Shown here: piece by piece, positions 37,443 through 54,440 of the stretch
Layout: each line of letters starts with the position of its first letter
How positions within the stretch are numbered: the first letter of the stretch is position 1
Assembly (NCBI RefSeq): GCF_964656455.1
Contig: NC_135720.1
Span: 98,902,696-98,966,695 of the forward strand
Length of the DNA: 64,000 bases
Origin: Halichoerus grypus
Lineage: Eukaryota; Chordata; Mammalia; Carnivora; Phocidae
Direction: 5' to 3'
The notes under the pieces: model-generated
The model's database searches: none
Told to the model about the DNA's origin: nothing
Seen by the model: the letters and a program-made list of their open reading frames with translations, nothing else
Program-made: the position numbers and the translations under genes

Positions 37443-37448
37443 TTTATT
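37443..37448 (-). terminator. Candidate distal TFAP2B poly(A) signal AATAAA
   Basis: AATAAA on the minus strand sits in GCAATAAAAGCTC. T-rich sequence follows within about 60 bases on the transcript strand (GGTTTATTTTTGCCCTTT), as expected of a downstream element. It is the last good signal before sequence with no UTR-like character. Confidence 0.5.
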
Positions 37449-38159
37449 GCAAATCTAGTTAGAAAGAGGAGAGAAGAGTGTCAACTTGGAATTAAGAAAA
37501 TAAAAAACACCTCCTAGTGAAAACAAAAGTATCTGTTTTTCTAAGAAGCAAAATTTATTGTATTTATGCTGTAATGAAAACATTGCCTGTGTTTTGGTGA
37601 GAGGAGACAAAAAGGAAAAGAATTCTTGGCTATACTTTTTTTCTGTTTGTAGAATTAAACAATGTCCATATTCAAGAAACTGAAGATGAAAACACAACAA
37701 AAACACAACAGTCTTTTTATTTGTGTAAATCAGATCAACACTGGACAATAAACCAATTTCTACCCATTACCATAACAGCTTGTCTATAAAGAACAGAAAA
37801 ATTCAGATAGGATTCTACCTAGGGTCAAGCGTTTTTTTTTTTCTTGTTTTTTTTTTTTTAACCACCCATTCACAGAGGTATAGATTCACAGATAAATAAT
37901 CCCAAACTACTTGCCATATTTACACATTCCCATTAAATTAAGCATAAATAAATATATACAAACTTAACATGGATACCCTCCAGAACTCTTCTTCCGAAGA
38001 GTCAATAGATTGATATTTCTTGATTGTGTGGCAAAAACAATGTTAGTGAATTAGAGACCAACTCAACAGTGGAGTCAATTTTGGCATTTAAAGAATTGTG
38101 TTCATTCCACTTTTTGAAAGAAAACAAAAATGAATTTTGATATTTTGATATTTCTTCTT

Positions 38160-38213
38160 ACTCTTCTTTCTTTTTCTTTTCTTTTCTTTCTTTTTTTCTT
38201 TATTTCTCTTTTT
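38160..38213 (+). repeat. Pyrimidine-rich (TTTC)n repeat
   Basis: TTCTTTCTTTTTCTTTTCTT-type low-complexity run, purine-rich on the transcript strand of the probable 3' UTR. Confidence 0.8.
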
Positions 38214-38879
38214 AGCCCCGATAATTTAACATATATTGGCACAGGAGGGGAAACACTGTTTGGGCTCTTGAGGCAACATCAGATGGTTTAAGATTATTAT
38301 TTCCTTTCCACATAATGTATTACGCATACAGGATATCAGATGTGATGACAAATTCTCTATAAACACTCTAAGTAGGAAGGAGTTGCCCTTTTAAGTAAGG
38401 CTTTGTACCAGAGGAACAGTGTGTAGATAAGTCCGGGGGCTTCAGGTTTTCCATTCAACCAAAGTTTTCATAGGATATGAAATAATTGCTTGAGAGAAAG
38501 TGGCTTCCTTGGCCAAAGAAAATAAAACAGCCAGATCTTTGAAAGCCTCTTCAGTTCTTTATGTGGGGGTGGAGAAAGCTAAGGATGTGGAGCCAGGGAG
38601 AAGGAAAGAAAATGCAAGATAATTTTGGGAGTGGGGGTGGTGAGAGAAAGTTACTTTCCCAGTTTGGGGGAGAAATTAAAGATCATTTTGATGGTGGAAG
38701 CCTCTCTCAGAGAGCTCCTCCGCCTTTTTTTTTTTTTTTTTTGCTCCCCTGAGACCCATGATACCTGTAAGAGGAGGCAGGGTTGGACAGAGAATGGTCA
38801 GGAGACCTTTGGAACCTCCAAAAGGAACTTGCAAAGTGGAAAGTGTGAAGGCAGCGCTGCCACATCCTGACTCCTTTTT

Positions 38880-39130
38880 TCTATCTTTAACTGTTTTGGT
38901 TTGGGACTAAGCATTCGGGAGGGGGCACGCGGCAAGGATAAAATGTCTCAAGAGTGCAGGGTGGAGGAAAAGCTGCAACTCACCTGTTTGGTTTGAAAAC
39001 AAAGCTCAAAAGGGCTTGTTTTAAACGTTTCCCTTGACTTAAAAGGCAAACTCTTGCGTTAATCCTACTGTTTATTGATTTATGGGCCCAAGGAAACCAA
39101 ATCTTTTAATAACTCAATTATCAGATAAAC
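38880..39130. promoter_or_regulatory. Conserved-looking block beside the 39-kb CpG region
   Basis: Unique text with TTTATTGATTTATGGGCC and CTTTTAATAACTCAATTATC, plus CCTGTTTGGTTTG. Resembles developmental conserved elements; could equally be conserved 3' UTR. Confidence 0.3.
39071..39076 (-). terminator. Candidate intermediate TFAP2B poly(A) signal
   Basis: A minus-strand AATAAA lies just below the CpG-rich block (transcript order), inside the probable 3' UTR. Another lies in a pyrimidine-rich run at 38199-38204. Either could end an intermediate isoform; neither has a convincing GU-rich element. Confidence 0.25.
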
Positions 39131-39139
39131 GTAGCGGGC

Positions 39140-39770
39140 CTGGCTAACGAAAGCAAAGGGGGCGGGGGTAGTACATAAAAGGAGAAGTGAGGGAGCGGGG
39201 GAGGCAGTGGGCTCTCTCCACGCGGGGGGTGGGGCGCGGGAGGCGCGCAAGGGGCTCTATTTAGCGGGGGCGCGGGAGGAACACTCGAATGAGGGCGAAG
39301 GGCGATGAAGAGAGCCTGCATAGCCAAAATGGACAATTCGTATCCCATCACCCGCCTTTAGGAGCGTGAGGCGGGAGAGTTTTCATCCTGCCAAAAGCTG
39401 GGGAAGCTTCCGATTCCCCGGACATTTCTAGGCCACTTGCCCTCCGGGAGCAGGCGCCCGGAGCGGCCGCTGGTAGCAAAGGGCACGGGCAGCGCTGAGA
39501 CCCCTCCCCGCCTGCAGCCCGCGTGGCGCCGCCCCATTACCTACTGGAGAATGGGGCTTTCTCGGTCGCCTTAGCCCTTAGGGTGAGACCGAGAGCGAAA
39601 AGGGCCCGCGCGGCCCGAGGCCCCTCCAGCGGCTGATTCTATGTCCTCAACACGACTGGGCGCGAGTGGCCCACACGCTCTCAGGACCTGCACAGTAAGA
39701 GCAAGGCGCGTCCATCGCGTCTCTCGCACGTCACACGCGTGGGGCGCGTTGCCCTGCAAGGAAAGGAGAC
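39140..39770. promoter_or_regulatory. CpG-rich block inside the probable 3' UTR
   Basis: Dense CpG and GC-boxes (GGGGGTGGGGCGCGGGAGGCGCGC at about 39227, split here at key part GGGGCGCGGGAGGCGCGC) with a TATA-like CATAAAAGG at 39173-39181 on the plus strand. It could be a promoter for an antisense or separate transcript. No exon seen. Confidence 0.5.
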
Positions 39771-41239
39771 GATGGTTTTCAGTGTGGTTTCTCCTGGCCT
39801 TTTGCAATCAGAATACATATAACGCAAGCGGCCAGGCCCTCCGACAAAGGCGCAGGCTTCTGAGCTGGGGAGAGATGGAGTGTCTACACTCTCCATTAGG
39901 TTTAGCTCCCAGCCTTTGTACTTCACCTCGTCTAGGGCTGAGCCCTGCACACCCAGAAGTCCCCAAAGGAGCTAGCGGTAGATGGGCTGGGATGTGACCA
40001 AAACCGTTGCTTGGACCTTCCTGGTGATCTGAAACCAGCTCCCTAACTCCCTCCCCCATAAAAGTGTCAGCGCAAAGCTCTCAGCAGGTGCCTAAACCCC
40101 AATCCTCCAACCTACCCCCAAAGCCAAAGCCCATGGGGGCAGCAGAACTGAGAGTCCCAGTGGATCTTAAGTGTAAATCCTGCAGAACAGACAGGATCTT
40201 TATCTTTCAGGGTTGTTGCAAAGGTCCTAAGGTCTAGTTGGTATAAAGAGGTGCGTGTATCAACACTTTTAGAGACCACTGGGGGTGGATTTCCCCACTG
40301 CTTTGGGGAGGGTGGGGACAATGAGTTCCAGATCTTATTTCATGATAATGCTCAGATGAAGCCCAAGAAAGGAGCCGGGCTGCCAGAATGAGAGACATTA
40401 AATGCAGGAAACTTTATCCACTGGGAATAGTCCCAGTGTATACAGACGGTAAAATTCAAAGCTGAAATACATCTCCTTTCACTTTGCATTCATTATTTTG
40501 CCATTATATGCCACAACAAGTGCACGTCTGAGAGGGGGGAGTGTCTCATTCATAAAGCATCTTGTAAGAAAGCAATTGTTGCTAAAACACAGGAGCTTGG
40601 ATCACCCTCCTCCCCACAACCACACAAAAAGCTGCTTCTTCACCGGCTAAAACAGCAATCACCAAAGAGCCCAAGGAAATGGAATCTATTTCAAAGGCAG
40701 GTCAATATTGCTAAAATATTGGGCTCCAAGAACCCTTACTCTTCTCCCCTAAAATTCATTTTTCAGCTCCCCCTCCTGTGGAATTCCATGTTGAGGTATC
40801 TGTTAGCAACTAGACTCAAAGCTGCTTCAATCTCTTATTGGCCACTTTCTAAATTATTCCCTTTGAGCTTCTTTAAAGAAGTGCACCTGCAGAATTCTGA
40901 CACACAGGCTTTGATTAAAAAGGGATCGGATTTTTTTTTTCTCTGTACCTTATAGATTGTGTAGGAAGCCCAAGTCCTCTTTGAAGAAGCTCATAAACCA
41001 TGCGGGCAAAGCTTTGGAAAACAGAAGAGAATGAAATGGTACATACCCCTCCGAAGGAATTACATACTAATCAACGTATTCATATTGTGCTTTTTTTTTT
41101 TTACTATTGTTCTTAAAATTGGTAGATGACACAAATATAACAAATGCAAGATTCTCTGTATGCAGATGCCGGCAAGGCTGGGAATTAGTAACATTTCTGA
41201 AAGGAACTGATGATGAGTCTGAATCAACTTATTGATCCG

Positions 41240-41420
41240 GATTTTCCTCAGCCGCAGGAGCCTCTGCTCAGCCGCCCGGCACAAGCGGCAGCCCCCACCA
41301 GCACCACCGCGGGCCTCCCTCCCCACCCGCCCTCGCCCTCCCAAGGGTGCCAACGGCCTGGGAGCTGGGCGCTGGTGAGTTAAGAACGCAGTGCGGGGCG
41401 GGGGCGGGGGTACCCAGGGG
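41240..41420. promoter_or_regulatory. Small CpG-rich block below the TFAP2B stop codon
   Basis: GC-rich patch with GGGGCGGGGGCGGGGG (GC-box-like, SP1-type) inside the probable 3' UTR. Purpose unknown. Confidence 0.4.
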
Positions 41421-41694
41421 ACTGAAACACAACGCAAAGGGGCTAACCACACTCATTTTCATCCCAGAAAATTCCTGTGACAGCTTGAGGGAGGGAGGGC
41501 AATGTAGAAAAGGGTGGCTGGGAGAGGGGTGAGGTGAGGTGGAAGGGCGGGGACTGCAAGAGTGTTTCCTAAAAAAATATTAAAAATTAAAAAGTTCGTG
41601 CGTCTCAGTCAACCAACTCTCAAAGCACTGACACCAACAATGTTTCTCCGATTTTCTTCCAATAAGTTAGCGTTTTCTCATGTTTAGTCTTACA

Positions 41695-41733
41695 TTTATT
41701 TTCCAAAGGGGGAAAATCATGGTTTTCTTTTAT
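41695..41733 (-). terminator. Candidate proximal TFAP2B poly(A) signals (two AATAAA)
   Basis: Two AATAAA hexamers on the minus strand, at 41728-41733 and 41695-41700, lie 290-325 bases past the stop codon. They could produce a short-3'-UTR transcript. Use is not shown by the sequence. Confidence 0.35.
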
Positions 41734-42019
41734 TATCAGTATTACTAAGCTCGAAAGAACCGAAGTGGAAAATCCGGACGTTTGTCTCCAAGTGTATCTT
41801 GAAATAGACACTGAGAACTGATATTGTTGCTCCGTTGTACGCCTCAGTTTTTTTAAAAGTTATTTAGCTCTTTTTTTTTTAAATTTGATTGTATGTGTAT
41901 TCTACCTAATATAATTCTTCCAAAGCCAATCCAACATTTTAAAGCTAAAATTAAATTTTTTCTGTTTTCCTTTTGTATTTAAAACATTTTTCTTTCTTTC
42001 TTTTTTTTTTTTTACTTTT

Positions 42020-42568
<549 letters not shown>

Positions 42569-43699
42569 TCAAATCCAGTCTTCCCCCCCCCCACCCCCCC
42601 TTCATTCCAGGGCCGCTTAAACTCTGCTTGGGAAATCGGCTAGGCTTTAGCGTTGGGTTTTGAATATTCAGTAATGTTTCGCTCTTACCTGGCAGTTTTT
42701 GTAAAAACCCCTTCCCCCTTCTCTCCTCTGCCTCTCTAACCTCTTGGTGATCAGGCTCAAAAAGCCCTGAAAGATTTAGGCCCCTGAGCCACAAGCCTGT
42801 CCCTGGCACAGAAGCAGATTGCGGGAGACTTGCATGGCCCAGGGCAAGCAACTGTTTATTCCAGGAGAGAATGCTGATTCCATTTAAAGCAAAAATCTGT
42901 TTACCTGCAGTATTTGGGAAGGAAGGTATATTTTCCCCTTTTCCCCCTTTCTTTTAAGCACAGGCTACTGAAAATCTTTGTACCACAGGATTGTTGTCAA
43001 TATAAAAGGATTCCTACATTGTTTAAATAAAACCTACAGGTAGATGGTTAAGACACTGGGGAGGGTAGATTTTTTATTTGTTGAAGGTTTTTATTTCCTC
43101 AAGGCAACTACAATTTAGAGGAATCTCTCAGCCTTAGAAATCCTATGCGCCTAACTACGAATTGAGCTTATTTGAGAAATTTTTAATATAGGAGGAGGAC
43201 AAGAGGGTTAATATAGGAGGGGTTTAGCCCGGAAGGTCCAATGGCTTGGCTCGGCTACCAGTCAGAGGAATGGCATCCCAAAGGCCATAGCCTTTCACAG
43301 ACTGGCAGACTGCTTCCACTGGTGGGGGCGGGGGTGGTGAGAAAGAAAAACTACAGAAGTCCAGTCTCAGCACCCGCACCCCCCCCCCCCCGCCCTGACA
43401 CTTGGCGACACGTGGGGCCTGGACAACAGGTAAACAAGGCAGTTACCTAGAGGCCCAAATGAGTGACCCTGGGGCATCCTTTGCCAGGGGGATTACTCTC
43501 AGGAAGAGTAATGCCTGAACAAGACAGAGAATTACCTCCCCCACCCCCATCTGCAGCAGGTGAAAGGGTTTTGGTTTTAAGGCTGGTGGGTAGAGAATCC
43601 TAACAGGTATCCTCTCTCTACCCTCCCCTCTATTGGTTTCTCCACTCGAAATGCACACATGCATTCTTACAACTAGGAAGAAACAGGTAACGGTTCTAT

Positions 43700-43890
43700 C
43701 TAAATAGGGCAGTTCTTAGGCCAGGGGTACCTCGGAATCACCTGTGAGGCTCAAATGCACACATCCATGCCTCTGCCCCCACGATTCCAATTCAGGGAGC
43801 TTGGGACTAGGTCCACAAATAAATATCTTGGAAAAGCTCCCCAGATGATTCTGATACTCACCCCAGGTTAAGAAGTGGTGTCCTAAGTGA
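43700..43890. mobile_element. MER5-like hAT-Charlie MITE relic
   Basis: 'cggaatcacctgtgaggctc' and 'aagctccccagatgattctg' with 'ccaattcagggagc' between them match the MER5A/MER58 non-autonomous hAT family layout. Old, diverged. Confidence 0.6.
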
Positions 43891-44379
43891 AGTCACAGGG
43901 TTTCAAGAGGTGATGGGGTGGGGGAAGTTACAAGCATTCCTTAGGGAAATGATAGCATTTGTGGACTCCTATTACCTAATTTATGCACTTTAGTTTTATT
44001 TTTTCCCCAAAGTACATTTACTCTTTTATAAAGCACCGACAGGTCCGCCACAACCAGACAGTGAGGCAAGGGGCAGGAGGGCAATAGATCTATTATGTTG
44101 CTAGTTGGTGGATCAGAAGGAAACCTTCCATAACCAGGACGGGTGCCAGGTTTTGATCATTGGAAGAGATGGTTAAAGTCTTTTCTTAAGTTTGTACTCA
44201 TTACCAAAGTGCCAAAAAGGAAATTCTGAACTGGGGAGAACAAATGCTTAGAGTCAAACATTCTAAATCTTCAAAGCCCAAAGCAGGGTCTGTAAGCAAT
44301 TAAAGTTCTGGGACATTAATATTTTTTGACCCTGCGGAAAGGGGCAATCAAATTCCAATCACGTCTCAAAAACATCTGG

Positions 44380-44640
44380 ACAAATTTGAGCAAATGATTT
44401 TTCAGCCTTCCATATATTTCTTTAAATTACGCTGTCAACGGAACAAACCGCGTCCTCCAGCACTAAATAAATGAGCGCCGCTGTTTGGGCCGAGCCTGCG
44501 AGAGAAACGTGCGGGTGCACGCAGCGCCGCCCACTGCAGGCCTGAGCCGGCCATAAACCACCAACAATATGACACCGAAGCCAAAGACAGGAGTAAATCA
44601 AATAAATAGAAAACCTACTGTAAAAGTTCAAATGAGCTCT
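44380..44640. promoter_or_regulatory. Candidate regulatory element in intron 6
   Basis: Mixed CpG-containing and AT-rich unique text with CATAAACCACC, AACAATATGAC (HOX-, RUNX- and SOX-like words) and AGTAAATCAAATAAAT. Candidate enhancer; inferred from appearance only. Confidence 0.35.
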
Positions 44641-45223
44641 AGACCTAAATTTAGCCAGAGATTTACTATTTTCCCCTCTGGAGTTGTAGTAAATTTTACA
44701 TCAGTGGAAGATGCCAAACAGCAACGTAGGAAAGAGAATAATTAGAGCTGCGGGTAGAGATGGGTACACGTGGGTGACATATAGACACCCCGAGCGTGGA
44801 TATGACAGGGAGATGTGAAACCGGGCAGAAATGTGCACCTAGGGACCCAGGGAAGAACTGGAACAAGGACCAACCCAGAAGAAGACGATAAGAACTGTAA
44901 AAAGCCTGGATTCATATTAATAAAGCCATTCTCCCCCAGAAACTTGGTAATAGAGGAGACCAAGAGAAACCCATAGCCCATAATCAACTTGGGTGGGGAG
45001 GGGGGTGAGAGAGAGAGGGGCAGCAGGGTGGAGCCGGGAGGGCTCCTAGCCAGCAATCCACAGGCTGCAAAAGCTACTTTGACCACTGAGCTGCTTCCCT
45101 GCTCCACAAATGAGGTCTGCATTGCCGCTCCCCAGCTCCCCAACACCGCCTCCCCAAGCGAGGTGATGAGGTGACACAGCAAGGTAGGAGTCAGGGAGGA
45201 GGGCTGAGGGTCTGGGACACTCA

Positions 45224-49715
<4,492 letters not shown>

Positions 49716-50219
49716 TCACTCCTCTGGAAACTTACCCCATGTGTGTAGACCTATGAGTGTCGCTTGCCACAGCCCCGCTCGCTATACAAATCAAGAAAAC
49801 ACGCAGCCTAGAGTTTGGATTGTGTTGTGAAACCCAGCAAATCCTCTTCCATCGTGTGCTAGGTTGTGACCTGAGACCTCTCAGGGAGCCTGTCTGAATC
49901 TTAGATTCCTCATCCGTCTCCTGAGGTAATAATCACGTTTGGTGCTGAAGCCTGAGAGTGATTATACTATCAATGATATAAAATGGTAATACCAGTGTTC
50001 TTTATGGGAACCCCTCCCTCCTTTCCTATTGGACCCAAATCTGTGGTCATCACTGGAGAGCACTGGAGAGTGGGCCCTATCAGAGACACTGTGCTCAAGA
50101 ACAGCCAAGTAATACCATTAAGCTTGGGCTCAAAAGAGCTGCTCATTTCTCTAAAGTGGATCTCATTCTTTCCTACATCGTAACAACACATTCATTTAGA
50201 AATGAACCCAAATGCTCCT

Positions 50220-50480
50220 CTCCAGTGAAAGCAATTCCACGGTGACATGAATTTTGTTTACAAATTAACTAAAGCACCGGCTGGTGATTGTTTGGAGCAG
50301 TTATGATTTACAACAGGTGCCCTGATCAATCAACCAATCACTCTAATTCATGTGAGCGGAGGTCTTGCCTTGCCCCAGTTGTTTCATTTCGGCAAGTAAT
50401 TGATAACAAACCGCACTCAAGGTATGTTTTATGCAGAAGTTAATAAGAGCTGACAGCTGGTTGCCACTGCTACCCAGGCG
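50220..50480. promoter_or_regulatory. Conserved-looking non-coding block near exon 4, intron 3
   Basis: Unique text with forkhead-like TTGTTTAC, CCAATCA/TGATCAATCAACC and GTAATTGATAAC motifs about 0.7-1 kb upstream (transcript sense) of exon 4. Candidate enhancer; inferred. Confidence 0.35.
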
Positions 50481-51514
50481 CATTCAGTCTCACCAGCCTG
50501 TATTTCTGTTTAATTGTGTTTCAGTGTCATCTGCACCTCAGGAAGAGGCGGGGCTCAGTAGAACCAGAAGGCTGGGAATGAGGAACAATGAATGGTCAAC
50601 CTCCCAATTCACTGGCAGTCTTACTCCCTTGGAGTTCTACACTGCTGAATTTCTGCAGGCTCTAGAAGCCACAGGGCAGGTGACTTCTCCTGACTTCCCT
50701 TACACCTTAGCTTCTTCCAGTGGGATATGAAACTCGCAAATCTTCAAACGGTATTTGTTGATCACCAGTCCAGGGGATTTATTGAAACATGCATCTGGCA
50801 TGAAAAAGGAGGTTTCCATTCCTGTTCTTTAATAAACAACAATGTCTCATCCTATAATCCTGGTAGGGGAAAGATATGCTCTTTCCACCGTCTAGAGCCT
50901 AGAACACTTATATGTCAGACAAGTTGCATAACCTCTCTTGCATAGAACAGACCAATCTACACTGAGTATTTTTTAACAGCTTATTCCCTCCACTACGGAT
51001 TCTGGCATTCAGACCTCCATGATTGTTTAGAGACTGCTGAAACCCAGGTAGGTCCCAAATTTCTTACTTATTAGGAATTGCATTTGGCCCTTTACAAACA
51101 CCTTGTGGAAAAGGATTTTCCTAGGAGAATGGATGGGGGTCCTGGAACAGTCCCTTTTGCTACTCCTTAGTAGACATTTTAGTATTTCTGGATCTGTCTA
51201 CAGAGTGCAAAGCCTTGTCTCAGGGCAGGTGAACGATGTTGGGTAACAGAATGGATCTTCTGCACTGCTGTGGTGGTGGGGGGGGGGGCTACAGAGGTGC
51301 TGGCTTCTTTCTGATTCCCCTCATCATATTATCAGTGAAGCTGCTTCCCATTTGAGAGTGAACCAATGAAAAGTCCAAGTGTGAGTATTAATTAAATTTG
51401 AGTAAAATGTGGAGTTAAAGTTATTTAAAAGACAGTGATTTGGGTGGGAACAAATCATTTAATTCTCTTACACAACATCCACATCTATTTTGATCTTATT
51501 CTTCGCAATACTCT

Positions 51515-51565
51515 CAATTTTCATATTTTCATATTTCATATTTCAGATTCATATTCATATTCAAG
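51515..51565 (+). repeat. TTCATA short tandem repeat
   Basis: Imperfect head-to-tail copies of TTCATA/TTTCATA in intron 3. Confidence 0.7.
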
Positions 51566-53304
51566 AACTCTAAGCAAATAATTTATGATCATGGGAATTA
51601 GCATCAGATAACCCAGGAGAAACTTTTCCCCAAAATATAGATGATGGCCTTTTGTAATTTTAACATGGGAAGAACTATAGAAATAAACTGCACAAAAATC
51701 TCATCTTCAACGCTCAGCAATGTTTTTATATTTAATATTTTATATTTTATACTATTAAATATTCTTGAGAAAGAATATTTTAACAATAAAAATCCTCACT
51801 AAGCTGAAAATAGTAAGTTCAGTTCCTATTTCCCATATCGGACAACCAAATATCTCCTTAGGATTGTAATTTATCTGCTTCTCAGAGTCCCAGTTGCCAA
51901 ATCTCTTGAAAAGCCAGGCCTTTAGAGACACTTTATAACCTGCCCTCTAATCTCACTATTGTTAATTGCTTGATTTACCTGACAAGAGCCATTTCCTATG
52001 GGGAATGTATATTGTTCCCTCCCTGGGCTGTACCTTTCCGCAAATGCATTATCACCTAAATATCACCAATCCAGTTAGCTTCTGTCAGCACACTGCTGTC
52101 TTCTTTTGTTGTTGTTGTTTTCCCCACAAAGATGCAAACTATTTGAGCAGACATGCTTCAGGTTATATTTCCATTTTCTTAATTTAAGTATAAATCGTAT
52201 TCCTACCATCTACTCTCTCATCTTCAGGTTCTAACCCTCTCCTACTCTGGCCTTAGACCTGGTATCTTAGACTAGACCCTACCCATTTCTTGTCCTAACT
52301 TTCCTTAAAATCCCTCGCACTGTTATCTACCTTCCCCTCCACTCTCACACCTGCTTAGCTCAGCTGATTAACCCCATATTTTATTCTCTTTGTCTTTTCC
52401 CTTCTGCTTTCCTCCAGCTTATCAATAAACCCAGAGAGCAACAGGGCCCGGTTGATTTGTTAGTAATTATGAGCACACTGTTCCTGCTCATGGAACCCAG
52501 AGATGACTAAGATAGGTTTAAAGCGACAGCAGGAAATGGTAAGGAAATGGAGCATAGCAAAACTCAGCGTGAAGCTTTCAGTTCTTTACATGTTTACAAT
52601 TTTCTGTGCATACATTAAAACCGTTTTTTTTTTTTTTTTTTCCTATTCGGTTCTCAGTTGCATATCATGACCAACTTCTGGATGTAACATCCACAAACCT
52701 TGCTCCCCTCTTTTTTTTCTTGCATTATATCGGGGAGAAGAAAAAAAGGGTTAAAACCGATAATATTTCATTAGAGTGACTGGAGTTTTATTTAAGAGAG
52801 AGGAAGAAAGACTGATTAGGGAAAATATTCATTAGTGGACTACAGAGAGCCAATGTGTTAATAGACTAGCTCTTAATCTGTATTCTTTAAACTTAAGTAT
52901 AAAATTGGAGCCTTGCTATCTTTGTGTTTGACTGCAAACAGACCCTCTGTGGCTCTGATCTGCTGGTGGGGAAGAAGGGAAGAAATGAACCCATTTAATA
53001 GATTCAAGGGTAAGTCCCTCTGAAAGATACTCAGACTTAAATATGTAACCTACACCAGGAAGCCACCAAGAGGTTGAACAGTGCTTGAAATAACTACTTC
53101 TCACCAGCAGAGCACCCCCTTCCTTTATACTTGCATTGTTTCTCATCTACCTGAGGGCTAAATATTATTTCCCATGGATATATAGCACATCTATAAATGT
53201 GAGCACCAAAATCCTGGAAAGAAAAATAAAAGGATTCTCACAAAGAAATCTGGAATATAAAGAACTACAAACATCCAGGGTTAGTATCCTTTAGGGGCAA
53301 AGTC

Positions 53305-53465
53305 TAAGAGTCTGGAAACTGAATTGGGTCCCATCACTTACTCTGTGTGTAGGACCTTGAGCAAGTCATTTATCTTCTCTCTGTCTCAATTTTTTCACTG
53401 GGAGTGGGGGTGGGAGTTGGAGAAGAGTGTCTAACCTTTTCAACTTTGAAATTCTGTGAACTCTG
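53305..53465 (+). repeat. MIR relic in intron 3
   Basis: Matches the MIR body: 'cttactctgtgtgtaggac' then 'cttgagcaagtcatttatct' and 'ctgtctcaattttttcactg' mirror the MIR text for losing place in the queue of tRNA-SINE core sequence. Old and diverged. Confidence 0.6.
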
Positions 53466-54089
53466 ATTACTCCCTGGGTGGCTGGAATGTATCTCAGAGT
53501 CTTGAGTTGAATAAATACCTGTTGGGATCCAAGTCAGCCCTGGAAATGTGAACCTCTTCTTTTGAGGGAAAACTCATACCCTTTCAGAGGCTCTGACATA
53601 CTCTTGGTGCTTTTTACCTTCTAGGTCAGAAGGAAGAATCCCAACATTGTAATTGAAATTGGCAATTTCTTCATAGCCCCCCTGCCCCAAAGAAAATCCA
53701 CACTAATCAAAGTGTTTATATGGGGAAGGGGCCAGAACTAACGGGAAAAAAAGTGGGAGAGAACTGAGGTTGAACTGAAACTAACCAAACAGGATATCCC
53801 TAAGACCAATGAAAATGCCCCACAGTCACATTTGAACCTTGGACTCCAGCCACGCTAGCCTTTCCAAGAAATCCCAGCATATTTTCTGCTCTCTAAGGTG
53901 TCAGACCCATTGCATATTAGCTTCTGATTGCACCAAAAACTTTTTCTTAAAGCCTAGGTGAGCCTTCTTTTAGTTAGGCTATAGGATGTTAGCAGTGATC
54001 ATTTATATTAGTTGGGCACCAACCCACCCCCTCCCCAGCCCAGATTCCTAATCTTAATGGAACCAAGAGTTAAGAATGATTTTTTAATG

Positions 54090-54440
54090 TCTCGTTGGAT
54101 TTTTAGACTGTTAATGTACCGAATCCTTCTCATTATTACTTTATTGATTGCTCATTGACCAGCCCCCTTCAAATCGTATTAACCACCCTCTGCCGGTTTA
54201 GATTAGGAGAGTTTAAAAAGCACCTTTCATTACTCCCTCCACTCCTGCCTTGGAGTTGAGACTCAGCATCTTAATGGGAGCTCTAATGGGGCAGCTAAGA
54301 GGAGAGGGGCCACGGTCCCTGCCGATTGCATTAATAGCTCAAAGGGGGCCAATACAGAAAATTAGCCGTAAACGAGCTCTGGAGATCTTCAAATGAAAGA
54401 GCCATTTATCACGCTGGCTACCTTCACTCCACTCGTTTGC
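54090..54440. promoter_or_regulatory. Conserved-looking non-coding block, intron 3
   Basis: Unique, repeat-free text with many ATTA/TAAT cores (CTTTATTGATTGC, GCATTAATAGC, AAATTAGCC) and balanced base composition between AT-rich flanks. Typical look of a developmental conserved element; inferred. Confidence 0.35.

Larger units (their letters stand above)
37430..42019 (-). other. TFAP2B: Probable TFAP2B 3' UTR
   Basis: No coding sequence is seen below the stop codon. The stretch is mostly AT-rich, with several A-runs on the sense strand (near 37831-37860, 41085-41102, 41995-42015), and contains no carnivore SINE or young LINE. A CpG-rich block at 39.15-39.76 kb and another at 41.24-41.42 kb interrupt it. 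Human TFAP2B mRNA has a 3' UTR of several kilobases, so this length is reasonable, but no sequence feature proves continuous transcription. A short 3' UTR ending near 41.7 kb is an alternative. Confidence 0.5.

Noticed and set aside
42585..42600. C-runs and other homopolymers as functional signals
   Set aside because: Simple low-complexity tracts in introns with no supporting context.
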